A DNA stretch of 64,000 nucleotides from Leucocoprinus leucothites (Eukaryota > Basidiomycota > Agaricomycetes > Agaricales > Agaricaceae): contig JAACJO010000007.1 in the NCBI GenBank assembly GCA_013368445.1, forward strand, positions 1,550,001 through 1,614,000. Reading direction: 5' to 3'. Positions 47,763 through 60,731 of this stretch are shown one piece after another. Every line of letters starts with the position of its first letter. Within the stretch, counting starts at the first letter, position 1. The translations under genes were made by a program, and so were the position numbers. The notes beneath the pieces are model-generated. The model searched no databases. It worked only from the letters and a program-made list of their open reading frames with translations, and was not told the DNA's origin.

Positions 47763-47865
47763 TGCCCCCTACAAGGTTCGAACATGTGGCCTCTAGATTT
47801 GATCGTCGAATCACGACTCATACTGAGTGTGAGAACAGCGCTCTAGCCAACTGAGCTAAGAAGGC
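47763..47865 (-). tRNA. tRNA-like sequence, probably intron-containing; isotype unsure
   Basis: On the minus strand the sequence starts GCCTTCTTAGCTCAGTTGGC, a good acceptor strand plus D-arm and A box (GCTC loop GAGC). It closes with GTTCGAACC (B box, T-loop) and AGGGGGC-A, which pairs with GCCTTCT through five Watson-Crick and two G-T pairs. At 103 nt it is about 30 nt too long for an intronless tRNA. The 5' anticodon arm reads CGCTG-TTCTCAC, which would give anticodon CTC (Glu). However, I could not find a matching 3' half of that stem, and the T stem has a T-T mismatch. It may be a tRNA pseudogene or a gene with an unusual intron. Confidence 0.45.
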
Positions 47866-47975
47866 GACGATGGATGTGGGTCCCACGGTAAGGCAGTCGG
47901 GTGTGACGGTGATGCGGGATTTCACCTTCGCGTAACGGCCATCCAGTCCTGCCCAGATTTTGTCCAACGCAGCCT

Positions 47976-49798
47976 ATGTTTGGCTCCTCCCAGTCATTTA
48001 TTCTCCGTCCACCTTCTCGCACTCCCTCCCTTCTCTCTCTCCATCGCAAAAATGAACTGGAGCCTCAGGCCTCCTCAAGCCAGCTCTCTTCACCCGACCC
48101 CCTAGATTCGCGGCTTGCGGGTATGGGTCTCTACTCACCGCAATTGTCCCAGTCGACTCGCTCAGGATCATTCTCCTCTATCTCTACAGCCACCTCTTCT
48201 GCCGGAGAGAGACCAAATGGCCTAATCCGACATCGGCACAGACAACATATATATGCGCGTGTGGTATGTTCTCCTGGACATTTCTTCTGTAACATATCAA
48301 CGTTCACTGATATCTGGTTAGCACCAAGCGAGAGTAAAGCAGGATAGGCAAAAGTTGGCGGCGGAATTTCGTCTACGGGCCTATGAGACGCAGAGACGAT
48401 ACGGTATGCCTTTCACGATTGGCTCGAATATTGGTGCTCACTTGTACCTAGGTTATCAGTCGTCTTTCGCCGATTTTGAAAGTATGCACATTTGTGTATT
48501 TCTTCTGTTTCCTGGTTTCTCATCGTATGTCTTCAGGCTATTTGACGTACTATGACCAAGTCAAGTCCGCTGTTCTTGATGATTCTAACAAAGGTCCGCA
48601 CTCGATCCCATGCCCCTATCGCTGGCTTTAACATTGTGCACATTCACCCCTCCTCATGCAGCGCTGGAAGATGGACCACTCAAACGAGCGCTGTCTATTG
48701 CACGGGCTTCGATGCAAGAGTATGGCATCCTCCCTCATCACCCTCCGACCCAACTTACCTTTTGCCTCGAACCTTTTCTCGCCAGGCGTAGACCCCTTAA
48801 TTTTGACACATTCGCTCTTGATGATCTTCAGAAGAAGTGGAAACAAATAGATGTTGGGCTCGAGGAAGATCGCAAACCCAAAATCCCTCCTCTTCCAAAG
48901 GTTTTGCCACCTGAGGATGAAGCTGCAGTCAAGAAAATCCTTGAAAAGCGTGGACAAATAGCGAAATACGCGAGGGAATCCGTAGATGACAAAGATATTA
49001 TCCGGTTGCGACCAGCGCAATGGTTAAACGACGAGATCATCAACTTTTATGGTGCAATGATTCTAGGGAGGTCAGAAGCAAGTAAGGAGAATGTACCAAA
49101 AACAAATGGGAAGACTGCAGGTGGGCCCATGAAAGGACGGGGGGCGCCATTGAATGCGCACTATTTCAGTTCATTCTTTTGGCCCAAGTTGACTGGTGAT
49201 GGATATGACAAGGGGAGGCTGGCGAAGTGGACGAAAAAGGTACGAATTACTGCTGTTGGTCCCACCCTTGGTGTTTAATTCTAGTGTTTAGATCGACGTC
49301 TTCTCAAAGGATGTCATACTCATCGCTGTGAATCATAGCAATGCGCATTGGACTGCTGCTGCTATCAATTTCCGTCGAAAACGTCTAGAATCATATGACA
49401 GTATGGGTATGGCAAAAGATACTGTATTCACAGTGAGTACCGGGGCTGTTCAATAGGGCCTCAGAAGTTGACCCGTTCTTCTAGCAACTACGAAAATACC
49501 TCGATGCGGAACATCGGAATAAAAAAAAGGCGCCATTCGACTTTACTGGATGGGAAGACTATGCACCAGACGTGAGTCCTGACCAGTAGTTTATTTCCAA
49601 CGGTCGATGCTTATAGATCCTGGATAGGAGATAACGCCCCAACAAGAGAATGGGTATGATTGCGGCGTATTTACATGCCAATTCCTAGAAGCACTATCAA
49701 GAGGGGAGGAGATGTTCCGTTTCACGCAGAAAGATATGCCTTATCTTCGACGACGGATGATTTGGGAGATTGGAAATACCACGTTACGAGACGACTAG
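47976..49798 (+). CDS. ULP1: SUMO-specific protease Ulp1 (peptidase C48)
   Basis: Cysteine protease that matures SUMO and removes it from proteins; yeast Ulp1 sits at the nuclear pore. Start MFGSSQSFILRPPSRTPSLL, a Ser/Pro-rich N-terminus. Exons at about 48337-48400, 48450-48480 and 48538-48595 encode DRQKLAAEFRLRAYETQRRY and YLTYYDQVKSAVLDDSNK. The main exon gives EDGPLKRALSIARASMQEYG, a charged linker, then DIIRLRPAQWLNDEIINFYG. Catalytic landmarks: His in VNHSNAHWTAAAINF, Asp in ESYDSMG, Gln in TPQQENGYDCGVF and the nucleophile Cys in the same motif. All are intact and in the right order. The C-terminus is RRRMIWEIGNTTLRDD. The overall length of about 480 residues is somewhat shorter than yeast Ulp1. 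At least eight exons. Confidence 0.94.
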
Positions 49799-50285
49799 CA
49801 GCAACACAAATGAACTAACAAACATTCCCCGCTTTCCTCCATCCTCCCTTTTCACTGCCCACTGTCACTACTTTTCGTCATCCTTCATCATGCGTCTTGC
49901 CCTCGCTTTCCCCGCACACCCACAGCCCATATTCTTATTACTTCGTCATGCCTCCCCTTTTCTCCGTCGGCCACCTTGCTGCTGACTTGTTTGACTTCCC
50001 TCGTTAATGTCAATGGTTTTGCTTTTCTTCCCTTCATATATCCTGCATTCCCTATCCAGTTTGGTCCTCGCATCCTGCGCTGTCTTGTACTAGTCTTACC
50101 TTGCTGTAGAGTATCTAATTGTCATTTGAGGTTTGGGGTCGGGAGAACCCCTTAACTTATACTATTCATTCTTCGTCACCGACTCGGAAGAAAATAAGTG
50201 AAATAATGTAGAAATGTGAGTAGGGTACATAATGAATATAGAAGATCCTCCGGGGAACTTGGCTTGATGCTGAGCCGCAAACAAA

Positions 50286-51010
50286 TTATCTTCGAAACCA
50301 CCACACTACCATGAAGAACCAAAAGACGACGATGAAGAATACGATGTACCATAGCCATCGACACCCCTGCTTCGAGGCCATGTTGTTCATGCGGCGGAAT
50401 GTACCCTGGAGGATACCACCTGTTTCTGCGAATGCGTCGTTCTGGTTGTATTATATTAATATAGGCAAGTCCAAGGGTTGAAAATGAGGTAAAGAGTGAA
50501 GTGCGCACCATCTGACCGAGTTGCTTTGTAGACTCGCGTACTTCATTACCGATACCTATTGTGATCTAGAGGTATGATTTAGTTTCTCGATCACGACGCT
50601 GTGAAAGAGGAGAAAGGGCGTACGTCTTTTAATAGTTTGACTTTTGCTCCCAGACCCTCCAACGCTTCATCATTCTGTCCTTCGAGGTCATCAGCATAGC
50701 GATGACCATTCGGGTTCCCATCTCCTCCTCCTCGAGCATAACTCTGACTACTGTACGACGAGCTGTCGGTGTTGTTGTAATAACCTGCGCCGAAGGGTGT
50801 GGATCGTCCTGACCCGGGTGGTGTGATTGCTGGTCCGCCTGGGTAAGGTGAGGATGATGAGGATGAGGCGGTGGAGGTTCCGAGGAGGGCTGAGCGGTCT
50901 CGAAGAGATGTGTTGGATGAGAGTCGGACACTGGGGATATGAAATGGAGTCTTGGTTTAGTATGGTTTCCTTCGGCCCGCAATAAGGGATAATTCGTACC
51001 GCTGGGACAT
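50286..51010 (-). CDS. BET1: ER-Golgi SNARE Bet1
   Basis: Qc-type SNARE for transport between ER and Golgi. Exon 1 is only four codons (MSQR, 51010 to about 51000). The next exon reads VRLSSNTSLRDRSALLGTST with a Ser/Pro/Gly/Tyr-rich head, then the start of the SNARE helix QNDEALEGLGAKVKLLKD. Two small exons follow: ITIGIGNEVRESTKQLGQM and NDAFAETGGILQGTFRRMNN. The C-terminal anchor is a single membrane span, WMWYIVFFIVVFWFFMVVWW, ending FRR. The heptad pattern with the central Gln layer (KQLGQMND) and the tail anchor fit Bet1. Phases at the joins all agree. Convergent with ULP1. Confidence 0.9.
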
Positions 51011-54000
51011 TGTAGTCGTGGTTTTGTTAGAAAAAAGTAAAGCAGTTTAGCACTTGCGCCAGAAATAGAGTATTTGGGCAAGTGAGAAGGTTTCTGTGGA
51101 GCGCCTTTGAGGTCGGGAGTATCCGTTGGAGCCCAAAGTTTGCGATGTTATTGTACTACCCAGTTACAGTATTTCAGTACACGAGAAGAAGCTAAGCAGG
51201 TAAGGTCGTGGTTTCGTTTTGTATAACAGTCCAGATAGACCGTTCGTCGTGATTGAGGGTGATTGCTGTTGGTAGACTCGGACACGTTTGCCAACGGCGC
51301 TCTTGATGTGGTACTCCTACCATTTTTGGAAGCACACCCAAAAATAACATTTGATGACGTTTATTCGCTTGACGCCGGCTTCCTTTACGATTCGAACGAC
51401 CATGGAGATTATTGGGATACTTCTTGATACCACTCCTCATAGAACCTTGCTATGAGCAAGAAATTTCGTTAATCATCCACTGGAGATACTTGAGCTTCGA
51501 TATCTCACACATGTAGTTGAGGCTTCAGCCACTTTTACGTCCCGCAGAACGCGCGCGGCGCCAGTTTCAAGGGTCGGCATTGTTATCAGCTTCGGAATGA
51601 CAAGGCTTAATTCAACCGGTGAAGACCTAGACATTCGACAAAATTCAAGGACCGCCACCGGGAATGTCGCAAAAAACGATCCAGCGAGCGACGATAAGGC
51701 GTGCACGCCATGGAAAAAGCCACAGGAGTTGATTCGTCTACTTACCATCGAACATCGGTTGTCGCCAAGAACAAACCATACGAACACCCTCCTGGCAAAG
51801 TTGGTTCAAGTTGTGCTTGAAACAGGTTTCATTAAGCCTCAAGGATCGATTTGACGAACGCTTGCAGTTGCACCCAATACGCGACGTTTGTCTCAGGCGC
51901 AGAAGTTCCACATCCTTCTCAACATCTAGTAACGTACAACGTCTCTTAGGACATTCGATTTCCCAACTGGTAGGCGATTTACTCTCAGGCATGCTTAACC
52001 TTAACCAGAGCCCGAAGGTCTCCAGCTAAACGCGTCTCCAAGTTCGTCCCACGCATTGACTCGTCGAATCAAAAACAGACGGCGAGGCAAGAACCACCTT
52101 GTAACAGTTGACCTACCCTGCTTAGCGATCATGAAAACTCGTTTTTGTTCCGGAACTCGGTTAACATCTCTGGCAGGCGCAGTAGATGTATTTTCATCTC
52201 CATCTTTTCTGCCCCAGCGGTGGCCTTTGGAAGTCAAAATTCCACCGCGGTTCGGGTGCAAGCTCAGTTTCTGAAAGTCCCATTCTTGAAATCGGAGGCA
52301 CGGTTTGTCCGGAATCCTTGACTCAGGTCCACATCTAGTTCACTGGCGGCTCGCCACAGAATCTTGAAAATCCGAGCTGGCAGTTTAGGTTCTGGCTCGC
52401 AGCTCGTCGCCCCAATGATCAACCTTACAGATGTCAGAGGGTGCAAGAATGAAAAGGCTGAGCTGTCTAGTGCTCCTTTCTTGCTGGGAAATCCAAATTT
52501 AGCACAGCTGGTTTTTTAACAATTGCCCACGCATTCCTGGTACTCGTATGGCAGAAAGCAAAGGGAGGCCGACCTTCAGTGCCCTGAGCCTCAGTGCCAT
52601 CTTCTGGCTGCATTACCGCTGCCGTTTATTTCCAGTGGAGCGCAGAACCCCTTCTATGCGTCATTCACATTCTGAAAACGGTTCCACCGAAAGTGGGACA
52701 AAAGCCGTACTCGAGGACTGGACCACTTCTATCCATTTTTAGCTTGAAAATAATATGAATCGGCTTAACTTCCTGCACGTCAACCATTTTCTTTTTGGCG
52801 AGAATGTACAATCCCGAGACTGGATATGTGCGGGGCACGATCTGATGTTCTAGCCAGGTACTTCTGCAGAATTGGGGTACGACGTCAACTCCGCGAAATT
52901 CGCTTTAGGTTGCCATTACATGAGGAAAGGCTAAGCCACTATTTCATTCGTAACTGAATTACGAGTTCACTGAACCTACACATTACGTTGGCAGTCGGCC
53001 CTGCGCATCTACCTCCGAACAGATAATGTTCAAGGCCCCCAAACGGACATCGATTGATCTGAACAAGAGAAGTTGTTCAAGTACCTGCGGCAGCGACGAA
53101 AGGCCTTCTTCGAGAAATGATTAATCAGACTGAGCATGAATATGCCGACCCCTGTGAGTTTACTCAAGTTGGGGATATACTACTTCCATTCTAACTGATC
53201 GATTTGCTTCTCTGTGTCTAGACGCTCACACAACTCCGGCCGTGCCACATTGATTTAATAATACGCATTTACTGAGCCAACAAAACAGTTCAAGATTGTT
53301 CATCTGCCGGGACTATCGATTTTTGGTGCCTTCCAGATTGGTAGAGGCCGCTAAACACATGATTTATAACCCTCATTTGCCTGACACTCCGATCACTAGA
53401 GTCTATCTATGTCAACTCGGACTTTAAACCTTGTGTTCTGGCCCCTAAGCTACACTAGATCGGGGATAATGACTGGCCGGTATATGCAAATGTCTAATCA
53501 CCTAAGGATTGCTATCATGCGACTGGCTTCTAGAACATCCTCGCCATTACCTGCCGGATTGACGAACTCGTATGCAGGCGTAACATGACTCTCCACTGCT
53601 GCAGCTGAAAAAGGAAGGACCTTATTACTTCCTCTAGCGCCTCTTGGGGCTATGTCAAAATAACCTTTGTAACTTCAGGCATGGGAAAATTGCCTTACCA
53701 GGCAGGCGAGGGACCCACCGAGATACTGTCTCTTTTTCGATGTCAAGGCTGAAGAAGCCGCCAGGTTTAGAAGTCTGTTCGAAAGTTAGTCCGCCTCAAT
53801 GCCTTGATCAGTCCAGGCTTAATGGCCACCCGATATTACGATCCCTTCACATACACGAGGTTTCCATTCGCTCATTAATTAATCGTCTGGGTCCGTTTTT
53901 GACAATCCCAAAGGTAGATGATAAACACACTTCTACCACCTTTTCCTCTAGGTTACGTGCTTGAAGGCACATAGATTCTTCATTCTAAACCGGGAATATA

Positions 54001-56638
54001 GCCACCGCTTGGGGTGACAGCCATGTTTCACATTTAGAGACTTCGCATGTCTTTTGTGAAGGAGTCAAGCCAAATCCACAAGATCTCATATGAGCCTGCC
54101 AGCCTCCCGGTTCTGACTCGATACGGCGAGTTATAGCTTTGATATGCATCCCCACACAGATCTGTTAAGCGCTTCTTGCCTTCCAATGCTCGATGAAGGC
54201 GCAAGTCCGTCTCTCGAGCTTCTGGCGATTGTGGCGTCGCCTCGAAGCAGCCAGGTGACTTGGGCTAGGACAAATAATAGCACTCGGCCTGTATATGCCG
54301 TTTAAAGCATCTTTCTTATAGACACGACTGCTAGCACGGGGCGGCGAGACCTCTGGCAGGAGGTTGAATTGAGTCGTTGCTGGTTTTCCTTTCACAATCA
54401 GATTCGAGTGATGGCTAAAGCTGAAGGTCAGGATCCACAATCTGATATTAGACCGCACCAGGCTGCAGGGCTGATGGTGTTGTGGTCCACCAACAAAAGG
54501 GTCGCTTGGGATGTTTCTGTAGAGGGTATCATTATCTTCCCATTAACCCCAACAAGGCGTCGGTTGACCCTTGCGCCAAAAGCATCGGCCCGCGTTGTCC
54601 CGTGAATTTAACTTCAAAGTGTTTTCAAGAACGACCCGTTAACCAATTTCTTGTCGGTGGCTATTCATTTGACGTTTGGCCACATGTGCTTCTCGTTGTT
54701 TTTGTTTCGCGAACCGTCACTCTGAAAAAGGTATACTTGGTACTTGGCGATGAAACCTCCGATGTTCTGTCTCGATTGCCACTTCTCACACTCAATCGAG
54801 GAACAAGTGCAAACAGCGGTGTCTACCCGGATAGAGCTACTCACACATCCATTATCTCAGTGTCAATGACTAGACTGATTCCGTAGAAGCAGTCTCTTCT
54901 CAGCTACTCTGTTCTTCGTCCTCTCTCGCGGGATCTCGCGCTCCGTCATTTCTCCCGATTTCAAGAGACACGTAAAGCCGACTGATAACACGGTAATGCA
55001 CATATATTTATCGATTCGAAGGTAAGAATAGGCCGATGCCACATTCTCGAGATGCACGGGCATGGCGGAGGTTATATCCGCTCCCTGTCTAGAATTTCAG
55101 TCCACCGATACCTGGTACAGAAACTACACCCCTTTAACTATCTCCGAGGCATAAGATGCAATAGTCGAAGAGGGATTTTGAAGAGACTCGGATATATAAA
55201 TGACCAACCGCAACTGTGTCTGTGGCTTAGGGATAGGGATTTCAGTTTTTTTGTGGCGTGTAAGAAATTCACGTAGGTTTGACGGTGGTTTGGGGTTGTG
55301 TTTCACTTCAAGGCCTGAGTTTTGAGTATCATAGTGTCTAGCTTGTGCAGAGGTATGGCTAGATGGTTCTTGATGTTGCGAGGCATCGTGTGTCGTGGCG
55401 GTTGGATAAAGGTAGCGTAATCATTAAGGTCCTCTGGACTGATACTGGGTCTCGGGTCATACCCAGAAAACGACATCCTGAACCTTCACCTGGAACCATC
55501 CATTGCGCTCATACAACGTTCCTGGTCGCACAGACGACGAAGCATTCTCGAGCAAATAAGATACTTCCAAATATATAATATATACACGACTTTCTTCTAA
55601 ATATAGAGAAAGAGAAAATCGGAAACCAAGTACTCCTACGATAAAAAGATCAAGAAAAATGCAAAGCGAACGGAGAGATCGGGGAGGTGGGGCTCGGATC
55701 CACCCGGGGGGGGGGTTAAGAAGGAAGACCCAAGGTATACATTAAAAACGAGCGAACTGAATTGCAGAAAAGAATCAAGGCCGTCCCCAAGCCCTTGCCG
55801 CACCCACCCCAAAGCCTCCTGCTCGATTTGGCGCTTATCTTGGAAGGTAGAGTAGTCCCCGATCAACAGGTCATACTCCCTACAAAGCGTAATAATATCT
55901 CTCCTGGATGTCATCAGGGCGAGGAATGGGAGTGGGAAACACAATAAAAAGAAGCGAGTATATGAGGGTGGTTGATTCTATTATTATGCAGTCTGAACAA
56001 AATGCGAAAGAGAAGAAAGGCGGACTTTGAAATTGTGTACATACTACCGGAGGGGAGAGAGACGTGGTAACGTGAAAGAAGTAAATGAAGGATAAGAATA
56101 GTAGTAATGCACAAGCGGGCGGAGGAGCGGGAGTGTAGATGGCTTAACCAGTTGATATGACGTGCAAAAGGGCGGCCAGGTAACAACCATATGAAGACTG
56201 CGCATGCGTGTGTGACGATGATGGTAGTGCGTTGAAGGTAGAAGGGTGGATGCGGTAACAAAGGTGATATCATACGCCGAGGTGCATATGCCGAGTTCGG
56301 CAGAGAAGGCGAAGAATGGCAATATTGTAATGTCCTTGTGTCCATGAGTGCGGGGAGGCGGGTAGAAACAGAGTCCGTTATTGCTTGGCATGAGTGAGCG
56401 GGAGTTGTTATAAACGTTCCCTGTGCAGGGGAAGGGAGGCAGGATAAGGTGACAAGGTGTAGTGTCCAGGTTTGATATCACATTTGCGGGGGGAAAAATT
56501 GAAGGGTGCAGAGATCGTGGTGATTGCAAGGAGTGGGAAACTAATCAGTACAGTGTAGTTTTTCAGCGCTGAGAGGAAGTCGTGTCATGCAGGGGGGATC
56601 CATGGGAAGCTGGGCTTTGAGGGGAGGAGGGAACGATC
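51011..56638. other. Gene desert, nothing recognised
   Basis: About 5.6 kb. The longest frames are about 130-160 codons and lie at the right side (55914-56529, minus), where a pyrimidine-rich strand suggests the 3' untranslated region of the UPF0658 gene and no coding. A run of ten G lies at 55706-55715. No tRNA, terminal repeats or transposase motifs were seen. The BET1 promoter lies at its left end. Confidence 0.5.
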
Positions 56639-58405
56639 TTAATCAATGCTCATGCGATTGAGATTCGTACTCTGTGCACGACCATGATTTGCTGGACCTA
56701 GTCGATTATGCTGCTTTCTCGTGACTATGGATCCAAGTGGCCATTAACTTGTATTCTTGGGTCATTAGGAAACAAGAGGGACTTACGCGCTTCCTTCAGA
56801 CCCTTGCCAAAATTCCGCATCACTATCACGGAAAACACCATTGTTGTAATCAGTAGCACAATGGCAATCACGGCTAACAAAACAGAAAATGGTGTATTAG
56901 TAAAACAGTTGGGGTTTTCTCCAGATTGGAGCAAGGGGTAGTTGCTTCCCCACGCGGGACTTACAGAACACAGTAAGTGATTTCCATGTGAGCTTGAATG
57001 TTTCGATATTCATTAGCACTTTGATGAGCTGCAGATGCATTATTTCAGGTTCGGCCCAAAGGAAACAGAAAAGGGCCAAAGGCTGACCTTGTAAATGAAA
57101 TAGATCATCGCGCCCACACAGCCTGACATGAACGTCGCCATCATCCACTTATTTTCGTGCCTCGCCGCCAGGTGTCCTTCAACCAGTAGCACGAGAGACA
57201 AAGGCAGCGCAGCACACGTCACGTAATACTCCCAATCATTATCCTGCAACACCAACCAAATAAACTGGACAGAAAACCCAGCCCAGAAAAAGACATCAAA
57301 CTTGACGAGACATTCGTAGATCTGGTAGCTCGCATACATGCGCTTGATGTTTCGATCTGCGCCAAGGAATTTGTAGACTTTCCAGCCGAATTCGTGATAA
57401 ATTTTCCATCCGAGTCCGATGAAGATGAGTTCAGCCACGGAGAGGACGATGGGGATGGTTGTTGTGAGGACATCAATGGGGATTTTAGAGATGACTGTTA
57501 TGTCCCCGTTGCCTGGTCCCAGTGCTGCACGGATTTCGCCTATTTGGATTGCGGCGTAGATGATAAGTAGGCCATTGAACATTCTGTACCAATGCCGGGA
57601 TAGGATAGGAGGGGAAGTTTAGTGGGAGTGTTAGACGCTCGAGTTGGCAGGGAGACCTACGTGAGGAAGATGAATTGGAGGGTATTGCGGGCGTAAACGG
57701 CGTCGACTGCCATGGCGAACTGGAACACGCTGAGAGAAGGCGGTAAACATGAGGATAAAATGTGGTTGGGAAGAGAGTAGATGACAACGCACTGTGCTAG
57801 AGCAAATACACTGAGGTAGACTGGCATCCTCCGCGACCCCAGTGAATCCGAGTCGCCGTTGGACACCTCCCGAATCCGCAAATACAAATCTCCTTCTATT
57901 GCCAGGTTGATCGTCGTCTCCACTAGCACAGCTAGAACGTAGAGCCGACAAGCAATGGAGTCCGGTAGAATCTAAGAGAGAAGGGGCGGGGGACGCTTTA
58001 ACACAATAAATTTCACAAACTCGAGCTAAAAAATCGTACCCGCTGCCAGAATCCTGGTGCATCGGGCTGCTTGGCTTGTGGTTGGGGCGGATAAACGATC
58101 TGTGAGGTGTCGTGTGTGTCGTCGGACAGTTTTGCAGAGAATGGAGATTTTGAAGAGAAGGGGAGTGAGGGACCACGGTTGTGCGGGAGGGTCATTGCAT
58201 TGCCTTCGGGGCCAATAGCGTATGTGTTGTGGTTTGAATTGGGTGTGTAAGGGCCAGATGAGTACTGGTCGATGAGGTCGTCGTAGGAAGCCTTGAGCTC
58301 GTCGGGGTTGTTGTACTGGTCGTGTGTGGGTGGCTGAAGTTGTGGTCGGTGAGAATAGTCACTTAAGGAGTGTTGTGAGGGAAAGGAGAGATTGTGAGCA
58401 GACAT
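56639..58405 (-). CDS. UPF0658 Golgi apparatus membrane protein-like
   Basis: Multi-span membrane protein related to fission yeast SPAC1952.10c, located to the Golgi; its function is unknown. The start MSAHNLSFPSQHSLSDYSHR opens a long polar, Pro/Ser/Asn-rich cytosolic head of about 125 residues. It is followed by ILPDSIACRLYVLAVLVETT, LAIEGDLYLRIREVSNGDSD and VFQFAMAVDAVYARNTLQFI. Then come MFNGLLIIYAAIQIGEIRAA, TIPIVLSVAELIFIGLGWKI, YHEFGWKVYKFLGADRNIKR and YQIYECLVKFDVFFWAGFSV. The QIYECLVKFDVFF block is the family signature. More spans follow (CAALPLSLVLLVEGHLAARH, GCVGAMIYFIYK and AVIAIVLLITTMVFSVIVMR). The last exon is joined at GKGLKEA-HNRLGPANHG and ends RMSID at 56639. About seven membrane segments and seven or more exons. 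Confidence 0.88.
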
Positions 58406-58940
58406 GGAGTTTGAGTAAAGGAAAGGATTGTTGTCTGCGGAAACTCGGCCTGCGAAAGGAGTGAGGGGGCGGGATAAACGAGCTAAAAAGTGTGATACCC
58501 ACCCTCCTGTTTGGTCATCATCACACTCAACAACTTCCTCTGTCGTCCTTGGCCACAGTTCAAGTTGCTACTCAACAAATACTCTCACACTACGGACTTG
58601 TGATAACCTCTTGTGTATTTATTGCGGCTTAATGTCCCCGCTCTCCCCGGCGGTGGCTAGCCCAGGGGCGGACACTTGACAAAATACCAGTCACTGTGGT
58701 GATATCCTCCCACGCTCGATGCCGCCTTGGCGACAGCCCATCCAACAGCGGCAGAAACCTTTCAACAAAAGCTCCGATGCACCACTTATGATACCTCCGA
58801 GCACAAGGACAGAAAGCATGCATATTCAAAGCAACACATGTACACAAAGGATATCTAGACAACACAGAATGAACAAACAGTACTATATTATAGAATCACT
58901 CCATCCAATCCACTAATTAGCACCGGCAACTGTACTAGTA

Positions 58941-60731
58941 TCAATCACTGTCCGTATCCGTTGACGACCCCGTCTCATCGCCCCCGTCATCTAACATGAG
59001 CCCATTAGCACAAACCACTTTCCCAAAACTTTTGAACAACACTCACGCATTCCATAATCCGGTACAACAGAATGATGAATAGCCGGCGGCGGTGGTGGTC
59101 GAGGTGGGCTCATAGCAGGTCTCCTAGGCGGTGGTCCCGTCCCCACTGCCTTGCTTCTCCCCCTTGCGCTATTGGCTCCGGTATGCCCATTACTCTGATG
59201 CGAATGTGAATTTATAACTCGTGAGCTGATTCGGGGACTATGTGTCGCCGCTGAGAGTGCCGATGATGCAGGTGTGGCTGCCGGTGATGTCGATCTTGAT
59301 GATACAGTGGTGGGTGAACGATCGAGGAAGGATGTTGTCGACGATTCGCGGAGTCTGGATGGTATTTTAGATTTGGTGCCTGTTGAGGAAGGTGTGTAAT
59401 GTGACTGTAGTGCCGCCGTAAGTAACAGAGAGACGTTGATAGATGGGTGAAAATCTTACTGTGAGCGGGGCTGTCGAGCCTGGCTCGGCTTTTACACGCG
59501 AAACGGGTGATCCTACAGCAGTCTCAGTACAAAAAACTGCCACAGGTCAATCACAAATGTATACCTGACGCCTTGGCCTTCTTGGTCTTCGCGGGAGACG
59601 TCTGCGGCGACTGAGTCTGAACCAGTCAGTCACACTGTAAAAAAAGTCATGCATACACAACTCACCCTCTTCCTCTTCAAAGATCCTTCATTCTCCCCTG
59701 CACGCCCCACATTCGAATTGCAGTCAAGGAAAAGAAGGACGAGACCAATTGCTCTCAAAACTCACATCCCAAAACTCTAGAAACATAAAAGCTCACCGGG
59801 CAGTTTAGATTTAGCCTTCTCTTTTCCTTTACCATTTACTCTCTCATCTGACCCCGCTTCTGACGCTGGTGAAGCTGAGCGACCCGCATCCGAAGGTACT
59901 CTGTGGGAGAGAAAATCAGTTTTCTCGCATGTCACGAGTTGAACGAAAGGAGATGGGTGAATACACACTTTGGTTTTCCACCTGCACCACTAGTTCGTGC
60001 GCTAGGTGCTCTCCTCGCAGACGATAATCCCATACACGACGCCAGATGCGGTGCATAGCGACTTGACGCAATCTGAACGACAACCCAACATTATACTTTG
60101 AAGCCAGAGGAACAAAGAGAACGCTCTCACCTGTCGTTGACAAACCACACAATCCAATAGAATCGTCCCGTCCTTACTCCCGCTCCCACTTCCCCCTCCA
60201 CCACCTTGTGTATTTCCATCATAAGAATAATCATTGACCATCAACGACATAACATTACCTGTCTCTGAGGAAGGTGTATCTCCTCGTGAACTTGATCCCG
60301 CCTGTCCCGCCGCCGCCGATGTTTGCGAACCTCCTGCTGTAGCACCATTGGATTGTGGTGTATGGACTATTAATCATGTCACACGAGGGTGTCAGTTTTC
60401 CCCGGTCCATCATCGAGGAGGCTACAGGCATACCAGAGCCACATCTATCAAAGAGGAATGACAAAACTAGTGAGATTAGGGCATTACGAGAAGAAAGGGG
60501 ATACTCGTACCTCGTATGACATACTGAACAGACAGACTTTGCCTTCATGGCTTCATGATGCGCTTCAATAGCAACGTCAAATATCAGTTCATCCAGCATA
60601 GCCGAGAATATACGTTTGCTCTGTCGTAACCAGTAAACCCATTGTCAACACTCAGACACATGAAACAGAATACAGACGACGCACCAGCGCATTGAGCATC
60701 TCCTCTTTCTCCGAAGACTTGGTTGGCATCG
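58941..60731 (-). CDS. SGF11: SAGA-associated factor 11 (Sgf11)
   Basis: Adaptor of the histone H2B deubiquitinase module of the SAGA complex, in the nucleus. The start at 60731 gives MPTKSSEKEEMLNAL, joined to SKRIFSAMLDELIFDVAIEA and HHEAMKAKSVCSVCHTRCGS. The first helix normally packs against Sus1 and Ubp8. A Gly/Ser/Ala-rich linker follows. The zinc finger reads LLDCVVCQRQ joined to IASSRYAPHLASCMGLSSAR, giving CxxC-x12-HxxxC with the family's RYAPHL..C.G. Downstream exons are Ser/Lys/Pro-rich and basic, and the protein ends with the acidic MLDDGGDETGSSTDTDSD. The C-terminal extension is longer than in yeast Sgf11 (99 residues). About nine exons; the small ones between 58990 and 59780 are placed with less certainty. 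Confidence 0.87.

Noticed and set aside
55636..55944. 102-codon minus-strand frame containing a TSRRDIITLCREYDLLIGDY segment
   Set aside because: No start context, no family match and it crosses a poly-G run; not enough support.
55914..56529. Two overlapping minus-strand frames of 143 and 161 codons
   Set aside because: Pyrimidine-rich strand directly downstream of the UPF0658 stop; looks like a 3' untranslated region. His/Ser/Pro/Leu-rich translations are typical of such sequence.
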